This document shows, piece after piece, positions 35,609-46,895 of a DNA stretch of 61,646 bases; the first letter of the stretch is position 1, and each line of letters starts with the position of its first letter. The stretch spans positions 1,871,063 through 1,932,708 of the forward strand of contig MNCI01012628.1 in assembly GCA_015680685.1 (NCBI GenBank), in the 5' to 3' direction. The DNA comes from Gnetum montanum (taxonomy: Eukaryota; Streptophyta; Gnetopsida; Gnetales; Gnetaceae). The notes beneath the pieces are model-generated. The model saw only the letters and a list, made by a program, of their open reading frames with translations. It was not told where the DNA came from and did no database searches. A program made the position numbers and the translations under genes.

Positions 35609-38365
35609 TCATGTAGTTCCTGGTGGTGGTGGCTCCTCCATTGGTGCTTTCCCTTTGTCTTGTGCTCTAGGCTTTGAGACTTGATGGCGTTGAAGTATGG
35701 CCTAGAGCTTCTCCTCTTCGGTTGGAGGGTCCTGTGCCATTCATGCTAATGTTTTGATGTTTGATGGAGTCAGCACTTCCCACAGACAGGGTAGTTGTGG
35801 AAACATTTGATTGGCCTTGACATACCAAGCGACGAACACCCATCGTTCCTCTTCATAGGCTTTGGCTTTATCCTTGTATTCTTGGAAATCTGCAAGCCGT
35901 TGAGCCAAATCTACTGCAACACCTTTTTGGCCTTGGTAGCTTGCCTTTACCACCTCAAGTTCATAATTTGCAATCTCCAGTTTTTCCAACAACTTTTTAC
36001 GTTCTACAAATTTTTCTTTGTATTTAACATAGGTGGTTGCTACTTGCTACTCAAGCTCTATTTTCGGGCACCCTGCTGTTAACATGGCAAGGTTGGCATA
36101 CCATAGGTTTGCCAACTCCATGTATTCTATCAGATCCTGAATCTGCAGGTCCTAGTTCTTAACTTCCCCTTGGTGGGCAAAGGCATATGTGTCCAATATG
36201 GCCCGCCAGTCAGTGTGTTGAGCACTAATAGCATTGATGTGGGCCTTGGCTATATGGATCTCCTTCTCAAGGATCTGTTTGTACATTCCCACCTGATCTT
36301 GGAAGTGCTCCTTTAGCTTTTCATGTCGTTTAGCCTCATTTTTCCACGTGCTTATTTCGATGGTTGTCTTTTGTCGGATTGTGCATACCTCCTTCATTGA
36401 GAGGGTTCAATTCTCCTTAGCTAAATGGCTTATGTCTTAGTTGACCTGGATGAATTGTTCTCACAACTAATGTAAAGTTTCTTCGAGAACATTCTTTTGC
36501 TTTTCTACAAAGGTCAACCGAAGGTTGTCGGCAATAAGCTGTTTATTTTCCTCCTGTAAGGCGTTGAGTGCCTTGAGATGTGCATGAGTTTGTGCTTATG
36601 CTGCGGAGGCATCCCAAACAACCTTCTCTTTTTCCTCAGCCACCTTTTTATTCTTCATGATTAGCTTGGTTAATTGTTTAGTTCTAAAATTATCTAGTTG
36701 GTCTGTGGGAACAAATTGCAAAGGGTCTCGCTGTGCTGCTTGTAGGGCCACGAGCTACCCTTGTAATTTTTGCACTTCTGCTTCAGCATGCTTGGCCCTC
36801 ACTTCTGTTAAGATCAGCTTTCCCTTTGTGGAAATGAGGTCTAACTGAATTGCTGTAACATCCTGAGGGATGTCAAACAGGGACATCATTACTTGTCCTG
36901 TTTGTAGCAATCGATCAAGCTCATCCTCATGTTCCATAGGAGTCATTGAGGTTTTGGCTAAAGTTTGAGCATCTCGTGCTCCTGTGAGATTTATCGGTGG
37001 TACAACAGGTACATTGAATGATTCTTTGATGTGGTCTGCAACCATGTCTATGGCTCCCGTGGCATCCTAGTGTTGCATGACCACCAAAGTGGCCCCTTCA
37101 CCAATTTCTAATTGCACTTGGAAAGATGTCGTGTTTCTTGAGATCTGTTGTGACCAAACACTTTCCCCTTCTCCTGTATGAATAGACACTTCACCCCTTG
37201 TGCAATCCAAAGAAAAAATGAGCTGAATGGCATCATCAATGATGTGGAAGAGGTTTGCATCATCACAACTTCCCCAACTGACCGTCTCAGCGATGGTCCT
37301 AAGATGGTTCATTGATGGTCTGTAGTCTTGCGGCAGCGGCTGATCCTAGCCTATGTTGGGCCCTACTTCTTGTTGTTGGCTGGGTCCTGTACTTGGAGGT
37401 TGGCTAGGTCCTGCAAGTTGAGTTGTAGTTGGTCCAGCTGTCTGTTCTTCTTTTTCTTCTAGTCCCAGCGTCTTGCTAGTGATTTTCCTTGGAGCTGGCG
37501 ACTTTAACAATTCAGCATATGAACCAGTCTAGGCTTTTTGGAGGACATCATTAGTGTATCCTTTGATACCAGCACGTTGGCACAGATTTCTGATAAGATA
37601 AGGAAAAGGCAAGGCAAGCTTCCCTATCTTCCGTTCCTCGAACCACCTTAGGATCTCCATTAAATATAAATGGGACAAGTTAGCATTAACCTTCTCCATC
37701 AGCACTGCACATTCTCTTGCCACATATGTTGATATTATTTTTAAGCCTTTCATGGGAAAGAGGTGATATGTTCCAATTTTGAAGTAGATCCTCTCTTCTA
37801 TCGTCAACTCACCAAATGTTTTATCTCTACCATAAGCCCTTTCCAACCAATCCTGTTGCACATCAAGGTCTGAACGGGTGGATAATTGAGCAACTTTTGG
37901 CCCTGTATTTGAAAGGTTTAACACTTTCAAAATGGCCAGTGTGGAGAAATCAACTATCACACCACAAATATTGACAGTGGTGCCTTGTTCCCTATTGTGC
38001 CAAAATTGGTACATCTCCCCACGTGGATAGGGAAGATCCTTTGAGGTGATCCCTAACAGCCTCAAGAACGAACTCTACAAAAGATTCAAAGCTTAACTCC
38101 ACAATCACCATAGCGAATGTGGACTTTTCATGGATGGCTTGAACACAATCTTGGGGAATGTGAGATGTTGTCCTTGTTCAGGCATAGCAGTAGCTCCTCC
38201 TTCTACCTGCCCAGACTGTACGGTAGGAGGGTCCTCTTGATGAATACTGAATGATTATTCCTCCTGTTTTGCATGTTGTCTGGTAGGGACTTATCTTCCA
38301 CCTCTCCTAGGTCATTTGCTTCCACCTTGAGCAAGACCTTCCTTTTGTCCACGTTTCGAGGCCAT
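35609..38365 (-). pseudogene. Extra ORF of the family A element: plant-transposon domain plus long coiled coil
   Basis: The start codon at 38365 gives MASKRGQKEG, comparable to MAPRPKHTQEGE in family B. A globular part follows at about 38065-37529: YGRDKTFGELTIEERIYFKI, then TYHLFPMKGLKI, ARECAVLMEKVN and LPFPYLIRNLCQRAGI. This pattern resembles the 'putative plant transposon protein' domain (recalled as PF20167). About 1.5 kb of charged heptad-like sequence follows (37045-35741; for example LDRLLQTGQVMMSLFDIPQD, KNEAKRHEKLKEHFQDQVG), and the ORF ends EEPPPPGTT. At least five stops or frameshifts make it non-functional. Role unknown: structural and envelope-position roles are both possible, but I see no membrane segment. 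Confidence 0.75.
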
Positions 38366-40124
38366 CTACAATCACACGGGGCCAAGCGTTAGTAAGGTTG
38401 TTTTTGAAGTTAAGTTATACTTTACTACTTGCCTTAATTAATTTATTTATTTATCTCCATGTGATATTGCCCGAAAGATTGTAATAATGAGTCCGTTTTA
38501 CTTAGGTGGTTTCCAATTTTAATCTCCCAGTGTACCTAAAGGATTAAATGATTTTTTGGCACATTTTATTCTTAATTTACAACTAATTACCCTTAATAAT
38601 GTCCTTTGGGCAATGATAAATTCCAAAAAAGTTAGGTGCTATTTGGTAGGTGTCCCTCCCCCACGACTAAGCTGAACACTCTAGGTTCAAGAAGGTTCAG
38701 ACGGAATTAAAATCAGAGTACCAGTGAGTGAGATACGGATATGAAAGCAAGGGTCACACAATTGCAAGTTGTAGAGAAAAAATTCAAAAACTCCCCCACG
38801 TGGATGGCAAGAAATNTAAAAGTTGAAATTATGGCATGTGACATATGTTGAAGGGGTTCTCAAGTAATTAGATGGTTTTGAAGGCACAAATAATGATTTG
38901 TGGGTTTTATTAATAAGGACCTTGGATGGTAGAGAAAAAGGCTATGTGATGGTACATAGGAACATTGATTTGGAGGGATAATAATAATAGGGAAAGAATG
39001 TTATGAAAAATAGCCTAAGGGTAAGAGATGGTGGGTGTGAACTATGTCATAAGTGAAGGTTACAAAAGATTACAAAAGTGGGTCCTCCCCAAAGTAGGTT
39101 CCAACCTATAATGCCCTTGTGTAACCACACTTAAAGTGTCTGTGGGCACTAGAAGGGTTAAATGTAATCCGCACTAATTCCACAAAACACACACATGTAA
39201 ATATCACCGAAATGAGGTAAGAATTCTATGTTACACACGACATGAGCTATAATTACATGAACAGTGAGATGAGAAAAACTAGAGAAAGGGATTGTAGAGA
39301 TTGGGACATGAGATAACTGACCCAAGGCATAGTGAATCTTGCGTGTAAAGCATGATTAACATGTCATTAACCCGTCATTCCAAGATCAGGACCAAGTCTA
39401 TTCCTCTAATCAATGACATCGCATTATTTCATCCCATGATGAGCAACTATGAGAGTACCATAATAACAAGGCATACGATCACTTGGCGTTTTGTTTAAGG
39501 GAGGAGTGATTTTCGTTTTGTGGCACTTCCTTTTTTTTTTCTTTTTTCTCTTTTTTTTTTTGAATACTGAATCTAGAGAAGCTGCCAACCTTTAGGCATG
39601 GGTGCATGTGTTTCTAGTGGGACCCCCTAGAACAACTTTGAATTTTTGAGTGCCCTTTTGATTACTCTTACTCCCATTTTTTGTTAGATCTACAAGGATC
39701 TTAGTACAACCACGTTGCATGATATCTCTCATAGACGTCACCAAAGAGAATCCGCAAGTCCCCTTGATGTCACACCCTAATCATTCCCTCTTGGTCCATC
39801 CTTCTTCATTCTGGGTACAATGAACACAAAATTAATTTTAAGTTTTAAGAATGTCAAGAATATCATTGTACCCTCGAATAGAACCTCTTATCTGTAGAGT
39901 GGATGAGTGGGTGTAATGGGCTCACTGTCCACATAATTGATCACTCGAGACATGATAACATAGAATAGACCCCAACCAACGATCCACATGAGCATTTTAT
40001 TAGTAAACGAGATTACTTGTAAAAAGACAAAAATACCAAGAAGACAAAAAGATAAAACAAGAAGTTGAAAAATGAAAAATTGGAAAAAAAAAATTGAAAA
40101 ATTAAGGAAAATGAAAAATATTTA
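38366..40124 (-). other. Spacer between gag and extra ORF
   Basis: No gene is visible. The segment CCTTTAGGCATGGGTGCATG at 39590 is shared with the family B spacer near 51010. Two G-rich polypurine-like tracts (complement of CCCCCACGACTAAGC near 38660 and CCCCCATAACTAAATGG near 40157) resemble the true tract before the 3' LTR. One ambiguous base (n) stands at 38816. Confidence 0.7.
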
Positions 40125-42113
40125 TTAATCCTGCTTGTTATTAAAATGGGGGATATCCCCCATAACTAAATGGTTGAGTATGAAAAGGATTAAGAAATGG
40201 AAGATAAGGATCCTTGCATGTTGGAAATATTCAAACTTGGTCATATTTACCCCATTGGGGTTCACACACCTAATTATAGTAAGCATAGTGGGGAAATTTG
40301 TAAGATGTGGTTCTTGGGTAAAGAGTTGATCCACTATGACTGTTAGATGATATGCAAGGATCGGGATGTTGCCTTCCATGGCTAGGTTCATTGGGCCGTA
40401 TGGTTGTTGGAGTGTTAATTGATGGCCTTGATGAAGTAACATGAGGCATTGGGTTCGAAGATAAGGGTGCACCATAGTGTGGGACTTGTGCTAAGTTGGA
40501 GGATGCAGTGGCCTCAGAATTGTGTTGTCCCTTCCTAGGGTCATTTCTAAAGAAGGGACGTCTTAGATGTTGCTGAGGTCTCTCACTACTGTTGGAAGTA
40601 GTAGCACAAGTAATGTTCGTGGGTTGTTGCTATGGTGCAGACACCTTAGGAACAGTTGGTGGCGATGTAGAAGGAGGAAAAAATGAGAATGTTGAAAGTT
40701 AGGAGGAGTGTAAGGTACACAAGGCAGTGGTTGTCTTGAAGACATGGGCTAATAGTATTGAGGAGAATGGTAATGTGATGAGATAGAGTATGTTGACCCA
40801 GTTGGGAAAATAGGATGTTGAACAAGATAAGTGTTTGGGTTCGGATGATACGAAGGGTGTCTCTAGTTTAGGGGTGGTCTCCTCCACAACTGGGATTGTT
40901 GCCACTATGATCAAACACAATATCTTTGTACGAACTCTGGATGTAATGTGTTTTTCCAATGCTCATATAAATGTAACAAGATTGGGCATTGGCCCTTGGG
41001 GTGATCATATAGGCATATGTTGCATTCATATGTATGATTGGCAGTTGAGCTCTTATTTTCCTTATCCCTTCTTTCCAATTGTCTAATGTTTTGTCCTGCT
41101 TCTTGGGTTGTCAAAACTCTATCTCCAATAATATCGATAAATTCTCCACACTTTTTATACATCCATTCCAACATCTTATTGATCTTTGCCTTGACTTCTT
41201 CTAATGATTTTTGTACCAAAAAAGATGGTTCTTTCTCCTTGTGATAGGTTGATTTCTCCTTTTTATAATCATGGACCTTTGTTAAGTTGAGATTTTGGTC
41301 CCGTTGATGTTTTTCAACACTCTCCCATCTAGCCATTTTTCCTTCTTCTTTTTCTATCTGCTTAATAAGCTCGTGGATTTGATGGGTTTGTAGTTCATAT
41401 AGTTGACCTTGGGCATACATCCCTAGGGTTTCTCTTATTGCATCACGAAGCCCATTGATGATTTGGTACATTAGCCTTTCCTCGGAAAACCCATGGCCTG
41501 GACAGTTGTTTAATAGTGCATAATATCTTTCTAAGGCCATGTCCAAGGGTTCATGTTGTGCTTGTTTCCATCCTTGGATTTGTTTCCTCAAGGCTGACAC
41601 TCTTGCGTAGGTTTGATATTTTTCATTAAAGACTTCTACCATTGTTAACCAACGTCGTATTAAATTTGGTTTTAACGATCTATACCATACTTTTGCTTGG
41701 CCAACGAGTGTCATGGGAAAGAGCTTAAGGTTTTGCCAACCGTTAACAATGTTATTCCATGTGCAAGCATCGTAGAAGGCTTGTAAATGTTGATGTGGAT
41801 ATAAGTCATAGCCTCCTGAAAAATTAGGGAAGTTGTTTAAATCAAGCCTGGGTAGACGGCTCTCTTTACGATGCCTATGGAAAATTCGAACAGCCTCTTG
41901 TATTTGCGTTAAGCTTGTAGTGGCCAGTGGGGGTTCATCGTCATTGGGTAAGTTATACTTTCATGTGTTGGGATGACATTGCTTTTGTTCATGTTTATAA
42001 GAAACCCCCACTTCAGGTTGTGTACTCCAATCTTCATTGTCATATAGTTCGTTGGTTCTCCAATGAACTTCCTCACTAAGTGTGGCATTATCATGATCTT
42101 GTAGGAGAGGCAT
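40125..42113 (-). pseudogene. Gag, family A element (broken)
   Basis: The start at 42113 gives MPLLQDHDNATLSEEVHW, nearly the same as the intact gag start at 61017. The capsid-like retro_gag region is cleanest at 41714-40911: MTLVGQAKVWYRSLKP, YQTYARVSALRKQIQGW, NCPGHGFSEERLMYQIINGL. A zinc knuckle CNICLYDHPKGQC follows (C-x2-C-x3-H-x4-C, one residue shorter than the usual C-x2-C-x4-H-x4-C). The C-terminal part to about 40125 is Pro/Ser/His-rich with frameshifts. The N-terminal region between 42000 and 41714 also has frameshifts and stops. No protease motif follows. Confidence 0.85.
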
Positions 42114-42240
42114 GGTTGTGAAGTTGTGTGTGAAATTACTTGTGACTTTTTAATAATTATATTTTTTTTCTAAAAGATATATTTTTAAGTCCTTTACAGC
42201 GACCTTGTATGATATAACTAATCTAGATAACTAGCACCGT

Positions 42241-42258
42241 CCTCGGCAATGGTGCCCA
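42241..42258 (-). other. Primer binding site, family A element
   Basis: Next to the 5' LTR the minus strand reads TGGGCACCATTGCCGAGG, close to TGGCGCCGTTGCCGGGGA, the complement of the plant tRNA-Asp 3' end used by Athila/Tat elements. Confidence 0.75.
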
Positions 42259-43056
42259 TGATGAGTGGCAAGGTACCCCTACACTCAACCATATGAATAT
42301 GAGTGTTACACGTGTGATCCGATTGAACTCTATAGATGGACTAGTTGTGGCATCTAGATAGTTAGCCTTAGGTCACAGTTCGCTGTCTTCCCACCTAGAC
42401 TAGTATTGGCTTTGTCACGTATGGTTTAGTCCAGAGTGAGGTGTATGATGTGGTTTCTAATCTAATGCTACTCCTGAAGGCAATGGAAAGTAATATTTAC
42501 TAATCTAGGAGAGAGAGGATGAGAGAATCTAAACTAACCTAACTGTGATGAGAATCTATTCCTTGATTATCCGTATACATCTTGGACTTCGTGCACGACT
42601 ACCACTAGGATTACCAAGCGCAGATCCTAGGTACGCTACTGGGTACCAAGTAGTCACACTTAAATGCTCGTAATCAAGTCGTACTCATTCCGCACTTTAA
42701 CATGAGATAAGGACGAGAGAGATTAACTAGGAAAGTAGTAAATAAAAATTAATTAAATGATTAATTAAACTAAGTGAGTGCTGCAATGATGAAGTAATCT
42801 CGATCTTTATTGCCAGTCATGTGCGTGTCCAAGTACATCACACTCGAATAAAGGATGTCGTACAATTACATTCACCACACTGCAGGCATACACGGAGAGG
42901 AAAAGGGTTGAGAGAAAGAAATGAAAAAACTTAAACTAAAATTGACTTACTGACTCCTAATTGATAACTGATTTTTCTACCTCTTATTTATAGATGAGGA
43001 GACAAGCTGCGATATCACGTACGTGATATCGCGGTCATCCAAATGATGACTCATCA
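42259..43056 (-). repeat. 5' LTR of the family A element
   Basis: The LTR is 798 bp, TGATGAG to CTCATCA, and collinear with 34643-35441. It contains one structured U5 unit at 42545-42691: P1 AATGAG/CTCATC, P2 CTTGATTA/TAATCAAG, and P3 extended by CTTGGTA modules. Confidence 0.93.
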
Positions 43057-43061
43057 ACATT

Positions 43062-45744
43062 CCTACATCATTGTTGGATCTCAAGTCACTTCCAAGGGGC
43101 TTAGAATACATGTAACTTATAGAAGATTTTCTTATCATTATTAATGCATCCTTGATGGTCCAACAGAAAGAATATTTAAGAGAGATAGTTTACTAAATAG
43201 AAGTCTATATTTACCTAGTCTCATAATGAACTCATAGCAATGGGTTCCTTCATTTCTTAGCACCACATCTATATGGATCCAAGTATCAACCCTTGGAAGA
43301 ATATTGTAACACCAATTCACTCCAAACATGCTAGATGATGTGAGGAATGAAATCATCCATCTATTAAGGATTGGTTTCATTACATCAATGTATGATAGTG
43401 AGTGGGTGAATCCTATAGTAGTTGCACCAAAGAAAGGCAATCAATGATATGTTTGTGTAAAATAAAGACTCTTGAATGTTGTAATTATTAAGGACCACTT
43501 TTTATTACTATTTTTTGACCAAGTACTTGATAATATCTTTGGCTAAGAGTACTACAGTTTTCTTGATGGGCATTTAAGTTATAATCAAATATAAATAGTG
43601 CCATAAGATTAAGCTAAGATTACCATCATCTACACATGGGGAATATTTACTTCCAAGCACATAACTTTGGTTTATGTAGCACACTTGCAACCTTCCAAAG
43701 GTTGATGTTGTTTGTTTTTTAGGATTACATTAGCAAGAGAATGAAAGTCTTCATGGATGATTTTTCTACATATGGTAGAACATTCCAAGAAGTCTTGAAA
43801 AGACTTAAAACTATCTTATGCCATTACTACTGTATCAACCTTAAGCTTAATTGGAAAAAGTCCCTGCTCATGATGACTAAGGGCATTTTCCTTGGCGATA
43901 AAGTCTCTTGAAAGAGGATAGAAGTGGATCTTGAAAAGATCTATATCATCTAGAATATAACATGAGTGACCATGATAGTTAAGGAGGTATTAATTTTTCT
44001 TGAATGTACTAGCTATTATCATAGATTCTTAAAATATTTTTCTAGGATAGCTATATCATTGTTGAAGCTCACGAAGAAGGATGTCCTATTTGTCTAGAAT
44101 GATGAATGTGAAAATGCCTTATAATATTTGGCGGAAAGAGTAATTAATATCTCTATGTTGCAAAGCCTAGATTGGTCTTTTCCTTTTCACATTATGATAG
44201 ATGCTTCAAAGTATGAATAATTTTTCTTCATGGAATATGATGATAAGAAGAGTTATTATTATGTCCATTGTGCTAGTAGAAGCATTGTTGGACATCAATT
44301 GAATTATAATACCATAGAAAAGGAGTTGATAACCATTGTCTTTTCCCTTCAAAGAATATACTAGTATGTTCTTGGGTGTAAAACCTTCATTCACATTGAT
44401 CATAGTGCCATCTAGTATCTTATGAACAAGCTAGATGTTAATAATCATGCAACCTAATGACTTGTACTTGTTTAGGAGTTTGATTTACATATGGTGGATT
44501 GCAAAGAATATGAAAACATGGTAGTTGATCATTGATCTAGATTAAGAATTAGCAATAAGAAAGAGAGTGTGTCATTTAAGGACCTTCTTGATGATCACAT
44601 CTACAAGGTGATCTTTGACGAAGAAATAGGATGAGATTATCCATAGTATGTTAATATATTAAACTACTTGGTAGTCTAGAAAACTTCTTCTAGGTGGGAC
44701 TAGAAGAAGATTCAGAGATTTGAATATCTTGTACTCTTAGCCCATAAAAACTAGTAGCATTATTATCTTGGACTAGAGACCTTTTGGTTTCCCATAATTA
44801 AAAAGAAGATGATTTATGTCAATGCCCTTCAAATTGGTAGTTTCACAGTTTAGGCAAGATAATTTGTCTACGAACAACTTGTTGGGTTACTTGAAAATAA
44901 AAAATGAGTGTAAGTCTTCTCTAGTGGCTTTGAAGACATAGAAGTTTCTCTTTGAGAAAACTTTGGTAGAATTAAATGCTCCTTTTAACTGAGTCTTAAT
45001 CCAAAGATTAAAATTTTATTTAATCATAATGAAACATTTCCATGTGCATTGCCCATATAAAGCACAATACGAGAACTTGATTGTTTAGCGTAGCTAAAGG
45101 GATTGAAGAGAGGTTTCTGGTAAGTTCAAGAATAGGAACCTACCGTTTGTATGTGTAGGAAAGGAAAGAAAAAACCAAGCCATATTCATAGGCTTCAAGA
45201 TGATTTTGTAGTAGTTTTCTTAATCTAACTTTATCAATGCTTAAATTGTAGAATAACTAGAACTATATGGAATTGGAAGTGATAGTCCTACCAAGCATCT
45301 TTGAAGGGGAACTCAGAGGTCTATCCTTACTAGTTAGATGAGTAGTGGTAAAGGGAATAAGAAAAATATCCCTTGTGAATCATGATGAATGCTCTTGTGC
45401 TCTAATGAGATAATTAAATTGTTGATTGAGGATTTAGTAATGTTGTATTTTCCTTTCTTCTCTCTATTCATTCAACCTCTTCATCTTTTTCTTTCTTGTT
45501 GTACAGTCTCTATTTTTGTTGTTGTGTGTGTGGGAAGTTAACTATGGTAAAGTAGAGAATAAGATTTGATCATTTTTGGGGTGAACTTGTATTTAATGCT
45601 GATGTCTCATTGGTTGTTAAGAATGAGGGTAAGAAGGTAGGCACCTACTTTAGGGAGGATCCACTTTTGAATTCTTGGTAGCTTAGTATTTTAATAGAGT
45701 GCCCTTAATGCTAAATTTTCTATGAGATGGTAGTATTTGCATGG
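43062..45744 (+). pseudogene. Old gypsy element, continued: RT and RNase H
   Basis: From about 43330 the frame reads RNEIIHLLRIGFITSMYDSE, VVAPKKG and YSFLDGHLSYNQI, then a catalytic-region remnant KSSWMIFLHMVEH (frame-shifted MDDF) near 43740. RNase H is clear at 44160-44560: FHIMIDASKYE, NYNTIEKELITIVFSLQ, FIHIDHSAI. Integrase is not convincing in 44.6-45.4 kb; a fragment WFPIIKKKM may be its zinc-finger region. This copy is far more decayed than families A and B. It is cut at 45745 by the family B insertion. Confidence 0.8.
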
Positions 45745-46653
45745 TGATGAGCAGCTAGGTACCCCTACACCCAACCATACAAATCATAAGGATTCATGTG
45801 CAATTCGGTCAAATTTCATGGACTTTGTAGTTTCCAGTGTACTAGTCTTCAAGGAAGTGAATCTTTGCCTTAGGGTCAATTGTTTTCTTCCCAATTACAC
45901 TTGTGACATACACTGGTATGGTTGAGGCATCTGATTTTCATCATTTTGTATTTTATGATTTGGTGTTCAAAGGAAGATAAAAGAAATTGGATTAATTAAT
46001 TTAAATTAACTAATTAACTAGTATCTAACTAGTCCTAACATACACATTTGGTCCCACTCTTTGCACACGTATCCATTGCTGGGTTACCAAGTGCTACACT
46101 ACTGGGTGTACCAAGCAATAACACTATTGGGATTACTAAGCGAATACGTGTTACGCTCAAGGTGGTCGTACTTATGTGTTTAATCTATCTCACTTATCTT
46201 AATTAATTGCTTCATTAGCTTAATTATAGGAAATCATATAATATATAACTAAAAACATTTAATAAATAATTGAAAACATTAAATGCATAAATGAAATATT
46301 TAATCTATCGAAAGTGCTGCAAGGTTTATCAGAAAGCTCATCTTTATTGCTGCACACACTATCGTGCTCAGGTACAACAATGCTTGAATAAATATTTATA
46401 CACTCAATGACTCCTATTGCAGGCACCCAAGGAAAATATTCTAACTCTCAAATGAACAAAATGCAAGAGATTTTCTTCTACTGAAATTGCAATGCCATAA
46501 ATGTGGCTGGTAGACACATATTTATAGGTGAAATACGAACACTACTTCACTGGCGCCTCGTCGACACATGATACAATGCATTGACAAGGCCTTGTCAATG
46601 AGGTTGCATCGATGAGGCCTTGTCAACATAGCTAATAAAACTATGATCCATCG
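45745..46653 (-). repeat. 3' LTR of the family B element
   Basis: The LTR is 909 bp. Its inner end is mutated (ATCCATCG instead of CTCATCA) beside the tract TGTGGGCATA in element sense. It carries a structured U5 unit at 46042-46179: P1 ACACAT/ATGTGT and P2 CCAC/GTGG, with three CTTGGTA/CTTAGTA modules in the extension. Confidence 0.88.
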
Positions 46654-46895
46654 TATGCCCACAATTGAATGAAAACTCATCCTCGAGTTCTTTTACAAAA
46701 TTGAGAAAGTATGAGATTATTGACTGACCTTTCACAAAAAAAAATAGACTAACTTGATAAAAATGAAGTGCCTAAGTGTACGGATCAACACATTACAAAA
46801 ATGGTGATGTTCATGACACAAAATTAAACACCATAACATGACTCCTCAAAATTGGACAACATGTTCCTTGATAGCGTGAAGTTTGGTGAAGAAGA

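Larger units (their letters stand above)
34643..43056 (-). mobile_element. Complete non-autonomous LTR element, family A (gag + extra ORF, no pol)
   Basis: The element is 8414 bp and is flanked by a perfect ACATT duplication (34638-34642 and 43057-43061). On the minus strand the order is 5' LTR 43056-42259, primer site, gag 42113-40125, a spacer, an extra coiled-coil ORF 38365-35609, polypurine tract, 3' LTR 35441-34643. Between gag and the spacer there is no protease, RT, RNase H or integrase. The two LTRs differ at roughly one base in ten over the stretch I compared, largely C-to-T/G-to-A changes, so the copy is old. It must have relied on enzymes from a pol-bearing relative. Confidence 0.9.

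Noticed and set aside
38816-38816. Ambiguous base n
   Set aside because: A sequencing or assembly ambiguity in a non-coding spacer, not a biological feature.
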